A DNA stretch of 13,643 nucleotides from contig JBGSYJ010000014.1 of the NCBI GenBank assembly GCA_041750915.1, forward strand, positions 1 to 13,643. Direction: 5' to 3'. Source of the DNA: JBGSYJ01 sp041750915 (GTDB lineage: Bacteria > Acidobacteriota > Thermoanaerobaculia > Gp7-AA8). Made by a program: the position numbers and the translations under genes. Below, one piece after another: positions 1 through 6,302 of this stretch (its first letter is position 1; each line of letters opens with the position of its first letter). The notes beneath the pieces are model-generated. The model was not told the origin of the DNA and ran no database searches. It saw nothing but the letters and a program-made list of their open reading frames with translations.

Positions 1-13
1 GGGCCCCCTCCCA

Positions 14-42
14 GATCCCTCGCTCGACGCTCGGGATGACAC
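14..42. repeat. single arm of a 29-nt interspersed repeat downstream of murD
   Basis: This stretch resembles one arm of the perfect palindrome at 11842-11929: both run from GATCC through a TCGCT core to GGATGACAC. The present copy is diverged in the middle and two bases longer. No matching inverted arm is visible in bases 43-130, so the partner is either outside the window or lost. The remaining bases up to the murD stop at 131 hold only short fragments such as CAGAATGACA, and no gene. Confidence 0.6.
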
Positions 43-130
43 TCGCGCGATTGATCCACACCCACTCAGAATGACATACGGGCGACTTCTCGCCGCGCTG
101 CCAATGACATTCGTGCTCACAATCTCGATT

Positions 131-1447
131 TCACAGTGCATGAACGAGCTCCTCGAAATGCCGGCCACGATGCTCGAAATTGTCGTATTGATCGAAGCTC
201 GCGCACGCCGGCGAGAGCAGCACCGTGTCACCCGGCCGCGCATGTTCATGGGCGTGCCTGACTGCCGCGTCCATCGTCACAACGGGCACGATTTCCCCAA
301 CGCCGGACAGCGCTTCAGCGATTCGATCAGACGCCGATCCGATCGTCAGCACCGCGCGCGCTTTCTTCGCGACGAGATCCCGCATCCTTTCGAACTCGCC
401 GTTCTTGTCCTTCCCTCCGAGGATGAGAAACACGCAGCCATCTTCCATCCCCTCGAGAGACTTCAGCGTCGCGTCGACGTTCGTCCCCTTCGAATCATTG
501 ATGTAACGGACACCGGCCAGGTCCCGCACGACGACCATCCTGTGCGGCAGACCCCGAAAACTGCGGAACGCGGATTCCACCGGGTTGCGACCGACTCCAA
601 GCGCGTCGGCGGCAAGCCAGCCTGCGAGCGCGTTCTCCACATTCGCGATTCCTGGAATGAGAAGTGCGCTGCGGGGAATCCGTTCCACCCGTCCCTCAAC
701 GCTCAGAACCATGTCATCGCCATCGAGGAACGCGCCCTCATCGAGCTTCTTCGTAGTTGAAAAACGTCTCACCTTCGCCGCGGTCTCCGGGTTCGTTGTT
801 CGGGCGTCGTCCGCGTTCACCACAGCGACATCCGATCTACCCTGGTTTCGGAATACTCGATACTTCGCCGCCGCGTAATCGTCCACAGTCGCGTAGCGGT
901 CCATGTGATCGGGGGTGATATTGAGCAGGACGGCAACGTCCGCCCGGAACGTATCGACAGCTTCGAGCTGGAACGACGACAACTCGATGACGTAGTCTCG
1001 GTCGCCGGGCGCAACGGCGCTGATGAGCGGCTGCCCGATGTTGCCCGCGACGATCGGCGAGCATCCGGCCTTGTCCAGGATCTCTCCCGTCAGCGCCGTC
1101 GTCGTCGATTTTCCGTTCGACCCGGTGATGGCGATGGTTCTACCCTCGATCTCACGAAATGCGAGCTCGATTTCGGAAATGACGGGAATGCCGCGGCGAT
1201 GAGCTTCAGCCACGAGCGGGATATCGGGAGGCACGCCGGGGCTGACGACGACCAGCGAGGTTGCTTCTGCAATCGAAGGAGTCTGCTGTCCGAAGTCCTT
1301 CCGGACGGCAGGGTCAAGATTCGCCGCCAGCATCAGCAACTCTTCCTGCTTCGGGTCGCTGATCACGACGGACGATCCGCGGCTAGCCAGGAAATTCGCA
1401 GCGGCAACGCCGGACTTGCCGGCGCCGATGACGAGGACGCTACTCAT
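131..1447 (-). CDS. murD: UDP-N-acetylmuramoyl-L-alanine--D-glutamate ligase MurD
   Basis: MurD is the cytoplasmic ATP-dependent ligase that adds D-glutamate to UDP-MurNAc-L-Ala. The protein is 438 residues, normal for the family. An N-terminal Rossmann-like nucleotide-binding domain (MSSVLVIGAGKSG) is followed by the ATP-binding loop TGSNGKSTTT at 108-117, AGNIG at 134-138, and NITPDHMDRY at 176-185. A candidate carbamylated lysine, K195, lies in YAAAKYRVF. The C-terminal domain shows DSKGTN at 318-323, GGKDKN at 344-349, and LSPACASFDQYDNFEHRG at 411-428. The ATG start is strongly supported by AGGAGG on the minus strand (plus positions 1453-1458), five bases upstream. It is the last cluster gene visible; ftsW and murG would be expected beyond the left edge. 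It is separated from mraY by a repeat-filled gap, so it may have its own transcript control. Confidence 0.97.
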   Translation of the reverse strand: MSSVLVIGAGKSGVAAANFLASRGSSVVISDPKQEELLMLAANLDPAVRKDFGQQTPSIAEATSLVVVSPGVPPDIPLVAEAHRRGIPVISEIELAFREIEGRTIAITGSNGKSTTTALTGEILDKAGCSPIVAGNIGQPLISAVAPGDRDYVIELSSFQLEAVDTFRADVAVLLNITPDHMDRYATVDDYAAAKYRVFRNQGRSDVAVVNADDARTTNPETAAKVRRFSTTKKLDEGAFLDGDDMVLSVEGRVERIPRSALLIPGIANVENALAGWLAADALGVGRNPVESAFRSFRGLPHRMVVVRDLAGVRYINDSKGTNVDATLKSLEGMEDGCVFLILGGKDKNGEFERMRDLVAKKARAVLTIGSASDRIAEALSGVGEIVPVVTMDAAVRHAHEHARPGDTVLLSPACASFDQYDNFEHRGRHFEELVHAL

Positions 1448-1465
1448 CCCCGCCTCCTGAGATCA

Positions 1466-1486
1466 GGGACGAGGGACGAGGGGCGA
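1466..1486 (+). repeat. three-copy heptamer array GGGACGA
   Basis: Two exact copies of GGGACGA are followed by GGGGCGA, in perfect 7-nt register. The array starts 8 bases upstream of the murD Shine-Dalgarno sequence, in its mRNA leader. No inverted partner arm is evident nearby. It matches the heptamer architecture of the other arrays in the window though not their sequence. Confidence 0.6.
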
Positions 1487-1532
1487 GCAGGCCACAGCTC
1501 CGCTGAACCTCGCCGCGCTCGCGGCCGCTCCA

Positions 1533-1552
1533 CCCGTTCCCACCCTTACCCC
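1533..1552 (-). other. predicted G-quadruplex motif in the murD leader
   Basis: On the minus strand, four G-runs of at least three are separated by loops of three, one and three bases (GGGG-TAA-GGG-T-GGG-AAC-GGG). This meets the canonical quadruplex pattern. It lies on the strand transcribed for murD, about 85 bases before the start codon. Folding is inferred from the pattern only. Confidence 0.5.
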
Positions 1553-1628
1553 ACTTCACCATTTCACCCCTACCCTCACTCCTCACCCCACATGCACTGC
1601 TTTGGATCGTAGTCTGGTCGAAGAAACA

Positions 1629-1720
1629 ATGTTGAATGTTGAAATTGTGAATTTTGAATGTTGAATGAAGACCGGGTGCCCAATTCAACATTCAGAATTC
1701 ACAATTTCAACATTCAACAT
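1629..1720. repeat. long inverted repeat of TGTTGAA heptamers
   Basis: The left arm 1629-1666 and the right arm 1683-1720 are 38 nt each and complementary at 37 positions, around a 16-nt spacer. Each arm is mostly a tandem of the heptamer TGTTGAA and variants, and is A+T-rich against the GC-rich surroundings. The transcript could form a very stable hairpin between mraY and murD. There is no T-run after it, so it is not a classical terminator. Confidence 0.9.
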
Positions 1721-1793
1721 TCGGTCTCCTCGCCTCGCGTCAAAGTTAGTGCGTATACCTTTCACCCTCACCCCACGCCCCCCTCGTCTCGTT

Positions 1794-2933
1794 TTATCTG
1801 AGCTTCAGAGTCGAAAGACTCAACAACGCGAAAATCACTGCGATGATCCAGAACCGTACGACCACCTGCGTCTCGTTCCAGCCAGAGAGCTCGAAATGAT
1901 GATGCAGCGGGGCCATCCGGAAAACGCGACGACCCGTCAGCTTGAAAGAGATCACCTGGATGATCACCGACAGCGCTTCGACGACGAACAGTCCGCCGAC
2001 GAAAACCAGGAGGATCTCCTGCTTGATCATCACAGCGAGACAGCCGATCGCACCACCCAAAGCCAGGGAACCGACGTCCCCCATGAAGATCTGCGCAGGG
2101 TGCGCGTTGAACCATAAAAATCCGAGCGATGCGCCGACCATGGCTCCGCAGAAAACGGCGAGCTCTCCCGAGCCCGGCACCCATGCGATGCGGAGGTAGT
2201 CCGCGACAGTGAAGTTTCCTGCCGCGTAGGTAAGGACCGTGTACGTAACGGCCGCAACGAGCGTCGAGCCGATCGCCAGTCCATCGAGACCGTCCGTGAG
2301 GTTCACCGCATTCGATGCGCCGACGATGACCACCATCAGAAACGGGATATACAGGATCCCCAGCGTGACCAGCCATCCACTGACGAACGGAAGCGTCAGC
2401 CGCGTCGGGTCGTCGGTCGCGATATCAGTCGTAATCGTCGGAAGCGAGAGGCTGACGGCCGCTGAATTGTTCAACTGCGGGAGGTAGACGATCGCAAGGC
2501 CCGCAAGAAGCGCCACACCGAACTGCAGCGTGAATTTTTCCTTCGCTGTCAGCCCGAGGTTGCGCTTCTTGATCAGCTTTCGATAATCGTCGACGAAACC
2601 GATCGCGCCGTAGGATGCCGTTACGAACAGCACGATCCAGATGTACGGATTCGTCAGATCGGCCCAGAGGATCGTCGGGACGAGAATCGCGACGAGTATG
2701 AGAATGCCGCCCATCGTCGGCGTTCCCGCTTTCTGCTGGTGAGATTTGGGACCTTCTTCACGGATGAACTGTCCGAGCTTGATCTGCGTCATCCGCTTGA
2801 TGAGCCACGGACCCAGGATGAACGAGATCAACATCGCGGTGATCGCAGCCATCGCAGTCCGGAAAGTGATGTACCGGAAGACGTTGAACCCGAAGACGTA
2901 CTCGCGGAGCGGATACAGAAGGTAATAGAGCAT
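1794..2933 (-). CDS. mraY: phospho-N-acetylmuramoyl-pentapeptide-transferase MraY
   Basis: MraY is the polytopic inner-membrane enzyme that transfers phospho-MurNAc-pentapeptide from UDP to undecaprenyl phosphate, giving lipid I. At 379 residues it is slightly longer than the E. coli protein (360). Visible signatures include the paired aspartates D115-D116 in GFVDDYRK, NAVNLTDGLDGLA at 208-220, FMGDVGS at 283-289 with the catalytic-site aspartate D286, and PLHHHFE at 343-348. Many hydrophobic segments alternate with these loops, as expected for ten membrane helices. The ATG start has a purine-rich ribosome site (AGGAAAAGGGA) and lies two bases after the murF stop, so the two genes are almost certainly co-translated. 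It ends with TAA just before the repeat-filled spacer. Confidence 0.97.
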   Translation of the reverse strand: MLYYLLYPLREYVFGFNVFRYITFRTAMAAITAMLISFILGPWLIKRMTQIKLGQFIREEGPKSHQQKAGTPTMGGILILVAILVPTILWADLTNPYIWIVLFVTASYGAIGFVDDYRKLIKKRNLGLTAKEKFTLQFGVALLAGLAIVYLPQLNNSAAVSLSLPTITTDIATDDPTRLTLPFVSGWLVTLGILYIPFLMVVIVGASNAVNLTDGLDGLAIGSTLVAAVTYTVLTYAAGNFTVADYLRIAWVPGSGELAVFCGAMVGASLGFLWFNAHPAQIFMGDVGSLALGGAIGCLAVMIKQEILLVFVGGLFVVEALSVIIQVISFKLTGRRVFRMAPLHHHFELSGWNETQVVVRFWIIAVIFALLSLSTLKLR

Positions 2934-2935
2934 CG

Positions 2936-4309
2936 CTATCCCTTTTCCTCGAGTATGGTGACGACGCGATCGAGGCCAATTCCCCGTGACGCCTTGAGCA
3001 GAACGAGATCGCCTTTGCCGATGAACGTCGCGAGAAAATCGGCGGCTTCAGGCGCCTCCCCGAAGTGGTGGAGTGCGGACGCGTCGAAGCCTGCCTCTCG
3101 CGCGCCCTCGAGCACCGCACCGGACCGATTGCCGACCGCGACGATCGTGTGCACGTTTCTCGGAATCGCCCTTCCGACCTCGCGGTGAAACTCGAGTTCA
3201 TCGCTTCCAAGCTCCAGCATGTCCCCGATCACCGCGATGCGCCGGCCTTCACAATCGGCCTTCGACAGAAGAGCCAGCGCCTTCTCTAACGCGTAGGGGT
3301 TCGAGTTGTAGGTATCGTCGTAGAGCGTGGCGTCGCGCCAGGCGATGAGTACGCCACGGTGGTACGCAGGCTGGATCGTCGGAATCGCTTCTTCGATAGC
3401 GGCCCAGCTGATGTTCGCGGTGCGGGCCGTCGCAATCGCAGCCAGCAGGTTCTGCAGATTGTGCCTTCCGGGCTGAACCAGGGCGAGCTTACGCGTCGAT
3501 CCTTCCGCGGCCAGCGTGAAGCCGACGCCCAGCAGGCCACGGTCGTCGATCCGCGTCGCGCGGTATTCCGCATCTTCAGCCTCACCGTAGAAGATCCGAC
3601 GGCCCGGAAATCGCTCGCTGACTCTGCGGAGCCGTTCATCATCAGCGTTGATCACGATCGTTCCGTCCTGCCGCATGTTCTCCAGCAGCTCTGCTTTCGC
3701 TTCCGCAATTCCATCGATCGAATCGAAGAACTCGAGGTGCACCGGTCCGACGTTTGTGAAAACTCCGATGTCCGGGGGCGCGAGACTCGCAAGCATCGCG
3801 ATCTCACCCTTGTGGTTCATCCCCATTTCCGAGACGACGACGTCGCTTCCGTCGGGCATGTTTGTCAGGCAGAGAGGAAACCCGATCTCGTTGTTGAAGT
3901 TCCCCCATGAGCACCAGGCGGCCCTCTCGGTCGAGACGAGCGCGAAGATCATCTCCTTGGTTGTCGTCTTGCCGGCCGAGCCGGTGATCGCGATCAGCGT
4001 GAACGGAAACTGATTCCGAATCGACTGCGCAAACCTCTGCAGCGCGGCCGTGGTGTCCTCTACCCGAATCAGCCCTCTGCTCTCGGGAAGCGATTCGGGA
4101 ACCTGGTCGACAACACCGGCAACTCCGCGCGCGAGCGCATCACCGAGGAACTTGTGACCATCGAGCCGCTCGCCACGAATGGCGAAGAAGAGGCTCCCCT
4201 CGCGCGCTTCACGGCTGTCGATGACGACCGAAGAGGCAACGACAGATCCCCCCTGGATGACCTCACCGCCCAGCATCGACGCGATGCGCTCGATGCTCAG
4301 CGTAGGCAC
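2936..4309 (-). CDS. murF: UDP-N-acetylmuramoyl-tripeptide--D-alanyl-D-alanine ligase MurF
   Basis: MurF is a cytoplasmic ATP-dependent ligase that adds the D-Ala-D-Ala dipeptide to complete UDP-MurNAc-pentapeptide. The protein is 457 residues, the usual size. The N-terminal domain has SSVVIDSREAREGSLFFAIRG near 26-46. The central Mur ligase domain has TGSAGKTTTKE at 109-119, GNFNNEIG at 136-143, NVGPVHLE at 186-193 and the candidate carbamylated lysine K205 in EAKAEL. The C-terminal domain has DDTYNSNP at 331-338 and KASRGIGLDR near the end. The start is GTG (plus 4307-4309), preceded by GGGAG six bases upstream, and its protein begins in the family register (MPTLSIERIASMLGG). Its 5' side is a 517-base repeat region, which is unusual because murE and murF normally abut. 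Confidence 0.96.
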   Translation of the reverse strand: MPTLSIERIASMLGGEVIQGGSVVASSVVIDSREAREGSLFFAIRGERLDGHKFLGDALARGVAGVVDQVPESLPESRGLIRVEDTTAALQRFAQSIRNQFPFTLIAITGSAGKTTTKEMIFALVSTERAAWCSWGNFNNEIGFPLCLTNMPDGSDVVVSEMGMNHKGEIAMLASLAPPDIGVFTNVGPVHLEFFDSIDGIAEAKAELLENMRQDGTIVINADDERLRRVSERFPGRRIFYGEAEDAEYRATRIDDRGLLGVGFTLAAEGSTRKLALVQPGRHNLQNLLAAIATARTANISWAAIEEAIPTIQPAYHRGVLIAWRDATLYDDTYNSNPYALEKALALLSKADCEGRRIAVIGDMLELGSDELEFHREVGRAIPRNVHTIVAVGNRSGAVLEGAREAGFDASALHHFGEAPEAADFLATFIGKGDLVLLKASRGIGLDRVVTILEEKG

Positions 4310-4325
4310 GACGCACTCCCGCCCG

Positions 4326-4353
4326 GTTGTGAGTTGTGGGTTGTGAGTTGTAA
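4326..4353 (+). repeat. four-copy heptamer array GTTGTGA
   Basis: Four contiguous 7-nt units read GTTGTGA, GTTGTGG, GTTGTGA, GTTGTAA. The array lies 16 bases upstream of the murF start in its leader. No matching inverted arm is visible in this spacer. It resembles the GAGTTCT/GTTGTGA arms near 8919-8983. Confidence 0.75.
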
Positions 4354-4379
4354 GACACGCCCGCCCTCGTGCTTCGGAA

Positions 4380-4409
4380 CCCCTCTCCCCGTGTGAACGG
4401 GGAGAGGGG
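4380..4409. repeat. hairpin repeat with a CCCCTCTCCCCG stem
   Basis: A perfect 12-bp stem closes a 6-nt loop (TGTGAA). The same stem core recurs at 4521-4548. Hairpins of this type, with CTCTCCCC facing GGGGAGAG, occur as dispersed repeats in many GC-rich bacterial genomes (general knowledge). It lies in the transcribed murE-murF spacer. Confidence 0.85.
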
Positions 4410-4520
4410 TAGGTGAGAGGGGAGTGAGAACCGAATCAACTGCCGGCACGTGCGCAACACCCCTCACCCGGCGCGCTGAGTTTCTGCGAGCTCTCGCATC
4501 CTCGCGAACCCCGCGCGCCA

Positions 4521-4548
4521 CCCTCTCCCCGCTCACGCGGGGAGAGGG
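4521..4548. repeat. second hairpin of the CCCTCTCCCC family
   Basis: A perfect 12-bp stem closes a 4-nt loop (TCAC). The region between this and the copy at 4380-4409 has its own inverted parts: GTGAGAGGGG near 4413 against CCCCTCACCC near 4459, and GGCGCGC near 4470 against GCGCGCC at about 4513. The whole of 4380-4548 therefore looks like one composite dispersed element. Confidence 0.85.
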
Positions 4549-4567
4549 TAAGCCAGGCCCGAAGAAC

Positions 4568-4618
4568 GACGAATGACGTACCGAAGCCCTATTCGTCACT
4601 CGACATTCGTCATTCGTC
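4568..4618. repeat. inverted repeat with ATTCGTC heptamers
   Basis: GACGAATGACG at 4568-4578 is exactly complementary to CGTCATTCGTC at 4608-4618. The right side extends as a heptamer tandem (ATTCGTC, ACTCGAC, ATTCGTC, ATTCGTC from 4590 to 4618). The 7-nt period links it to the other heptamer arms in the window. Confidence 0.7.
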
Positions 4619-4623
4619 CCTCG

Positions 4624-4749
4624 GAATGTTCTCTTCCGGCTCCGCCGATCGCATGACTCGAAAATCGTCCCCATCCCCCCGTACTGCCTGACGATTTCCA
4701 GGTCCCCACCCACGCTGCACCTCGCCGACGGAACCGGAACAGAACATTC
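4624..4749. repeat. nested imperfect inverted repeat, possible mobile-element remnant
   Basis: The outer arms 4624-4650 and 4723-4749 are imperfectly complementary: GAATGTTC faces GAACATTC exactly and TCCGG faces CCGGA. Inside, AAATCGTC (4662-4669) is exactly complementary to GACGATTT (4690-4697). The centre is strongly purine/pyrimidine biased. Such nested terminal hairpins recall ends of REP-type or IS200-like elements, but no transposase is present and the assignment is only a guess. Confidence 0.55.
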
Positions 4750-4826
4750 ACCTGAGGAAGTCGGTAAAGAGTACTTCTTTAAGATGCCGTATTTCAATCT
4801 ATTTTTCATATGAATTGTGACTATCT

Positions 4827-6302
4827 TTAAATCCCGATTTTTGTGCTCTTTTTCTGGAGGGCCAACTCAGCTTCTTCTCGATCGTCAAAGTGGATGATCT
4901 GATCGCCCACCACTTGGTAATTCTCGTGACCTTTGCCTGCGATCACGACTACATCTTCCACGGCAGCACCCGCAATGGCCTGCTCGATCGCGCTCCGACG
5001 ATCCTGAATGCGAATGCAATCAGCATCCTCCACCCGCCGCACACCCTCCTCGATCTGATCGAGAATCGCTTCCGGATCCTCGGACCGGGGGTTATCGCTC
5101 GTCAGGATGATTCGATCAGCGACCTTCGCGGCGATCTCGCCCATGAGAGGTCGCTTGCCCTGATCACGATCTCCTCCGCAACCAAACACGAGAGTGATCT
5201 TCCGCTCCGGCGCCAACTCCCGAACGGCGTTCAGCAACTTTTCCAGAGCGTCAGGTTTGTGCGCGTAGTCGACAAGAACGACACCATCGTCCGAGGGAAC
5301 CCGCTCGAACCTTCCCTGGACTGCCGCCAGTCCGGCGATCCCCCGCTCGATCGCCGCAATCTCTATGCCCGCCGCGAGCGCGGTGCCGACAGCTGCCATC
5401 CAGTTCGACAGATTCGGGGCGCCGATCAGAGGAGAGTCCACGAGACACTCGCCCGCCGGAGTCGCCAGAGTTCCGTGCAGACCATCGATCCCGATCAAGA
5501 ACCGCTCGGAAGGATGGATGTCGGCAGCTTTCGACGTCCCGAAACTCAGCACAGCGTCTCCCAGCTCCGCTGCGAGTCGCTGGCCCCACGGATCATCGAT
5601 GTTGATCACGGCGACACGTCTACTTCTGTCAATCTGATCGAACAGCATTTTCTTTGCGCTGAAGTAATCTTCGAAGTCGCGGTGGAAGTCGAAGTGATCG
5701 CGCGAGAGATTGGTGAACGCGGCCGCGGCGAACAGCAGACCATGCGTCCGGCGAAGCGCCAACGCGTGAGAAGAGACCTCCATCACCGCGTAACGAACCC
5801 CTTCGCTCACCATCTTCGCCAGCCATTTCTGCAGTACCACAGCATCCGGCGTCGTCCGGTCGGCGAGCTCCCGGATATTTCCGGCGCGATACTCGATGGT
5901 TCCGACGAGACCTGGTGGCATCCCAGTAGCTTCGATAATCGACTCGATCATCTTCGTCGTCGTGGTCTTCCCGGAAGTGCCCGTCACACCGATGAGAGAG
6001 AGCTTCGTCGCGGGACGTCCATAGAAGTTCGCCGCGATCAGCGAGAGCGCCGTGCGAGCGTCGCCCACTTGAACGTGGGTCACACCGTTCGGCGCGCCAC
6101 CCTCAGTCACGATCACGGAGGCTCCGCGCTCGATTGCGTCTCGGACGAACTTCGCTCCGTCATGCACGAACCCGGGCACAGCCACAAACAGCGTTCCGCT
6201 CGCGCACTGCCGCGAGTCGGCGGACACTGCAGTGACTTCGGCGGACGTATCCCCCGATACACTCAGGACATCGACACCCGCGAGGAGCGCTTCCAGTTTC
6301 AT
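4827..6302 (-). CDS. murE: UDP-N-acetylmuramoyl-L-alanyl-D-glutamate--2,6-diaminopimelate ligase MurE
   Basis: MurE adds the third residue of the peptidoglycan stem peptide in the cytoplasm. The protein is 491 residues, typical. It shows the ATP loop TGTSGKTTTT at 107-116, TTPDA at 150-154, EVSSHAL at 175-181, and NLSRDHFDFH at 198-207. A candidate carbamylated lysine, K217, lies in YFSAKKMLF. YAHKPDAL is at 346-353, and GKGHE is close to the C-terminus. The motif DNPR at 403-406 is the diaminopimelate-specific form, so the wall is predicted to be meso-DAP type. Its ATG overlaps the ftsI stop as ATGA, which implies translational coupling. The extreme C-terminus (KKSTKIGI) is encoded by A+T-rich sequence continuous with the odd patch downstream, so the original 3' end may have been replaced. 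Confidence 0.97.
   Translation of the reverse strand: MKLEALLAGVDVLSVSGDTSAEVTAVSADSRQCASGTLFVAVPGFVHDGAKFVRDAIERGASVIVTEGGAPNGVTHVQVGDARTALSLIAANFYGRPATKLSLIGVTGTSGKTTTTKMIESIIEATGMPPGLVGTIEYRAGNIRELADRTTPDAVVLQKWLAKMVSEGVRYAVMEVSSHALALRRTHGLLFAAAAFTNLSRDHFDFHRDFEDYFSAKKMLFDQIDRSRRVAVINIDDPWGQRLAAELGDAVLSFGTSKAADIHPSERFLIGIDGLHGTLATPAGECLVDSPLIGAPNLSNWMAAVGTALAAGIEIAAIERGIAGLAAVQGRFERVPSDDGVVLVDYAHKPDALEKLLNAVRELAPERKITLVFGCGGDRDQGKRPLMGEIAAKVADRIILTSDNPRSEDPEAILDQIEEGVRRVEDADCIRIQDRRSAIEQAIAGAAVEDVVVIAGKGHENYQVVGDQIIHFDDREEAELALQKKSTKIGI

Larger units (their letters stand above)
1448..1793. other. mraY-murD spacer, 346 bases of repeats with no gene
   Basis: No convincing gene lies here. 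On the plus strand it holds a short GGGACGA-type heptamer array next to the murD ribosome site (1466-1486). A strongly C-rich stretch follows (about 1531-1590), then a long inverted repeat built on TGTTGAA (1629-1720) and a second C-rich run (about 1761-1787). The transcribed minus strand is therefore G-rich on both sides of the hairpin. No promoter or clear terminator with a T-run was recognised. Confidence 0.7.
4310..4826. other. murE-murF spacer, 517 bases of composite repeats
   Basis: No real gene is seen. From left to right the spacer holds a GTTGTGA heptamer array (4326-4353) and two perfect 12-bp hairpins of one G+C-rich repeat family (4380-4409, 4521-4548) with inverted sequence between them. 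A GACGAATGACG inverted repeat follows (4568-4618), then a nested imperfect inverted repeat (4624-4749), then an A+T-rich patch reaching the 3' end of murE (about 4750-4860). A minus-strand frame is open across 4297-4809, but its sequence is merely translated repeat. Confidence 0.75.

Noticed and set aside
4297..4809. A 170-codon minus-strand open frame in the murE-murF spacer
   Set aside because: Its translation runs through several repeats and has no domain character; it is open by chance because the repeats are GC-rich.
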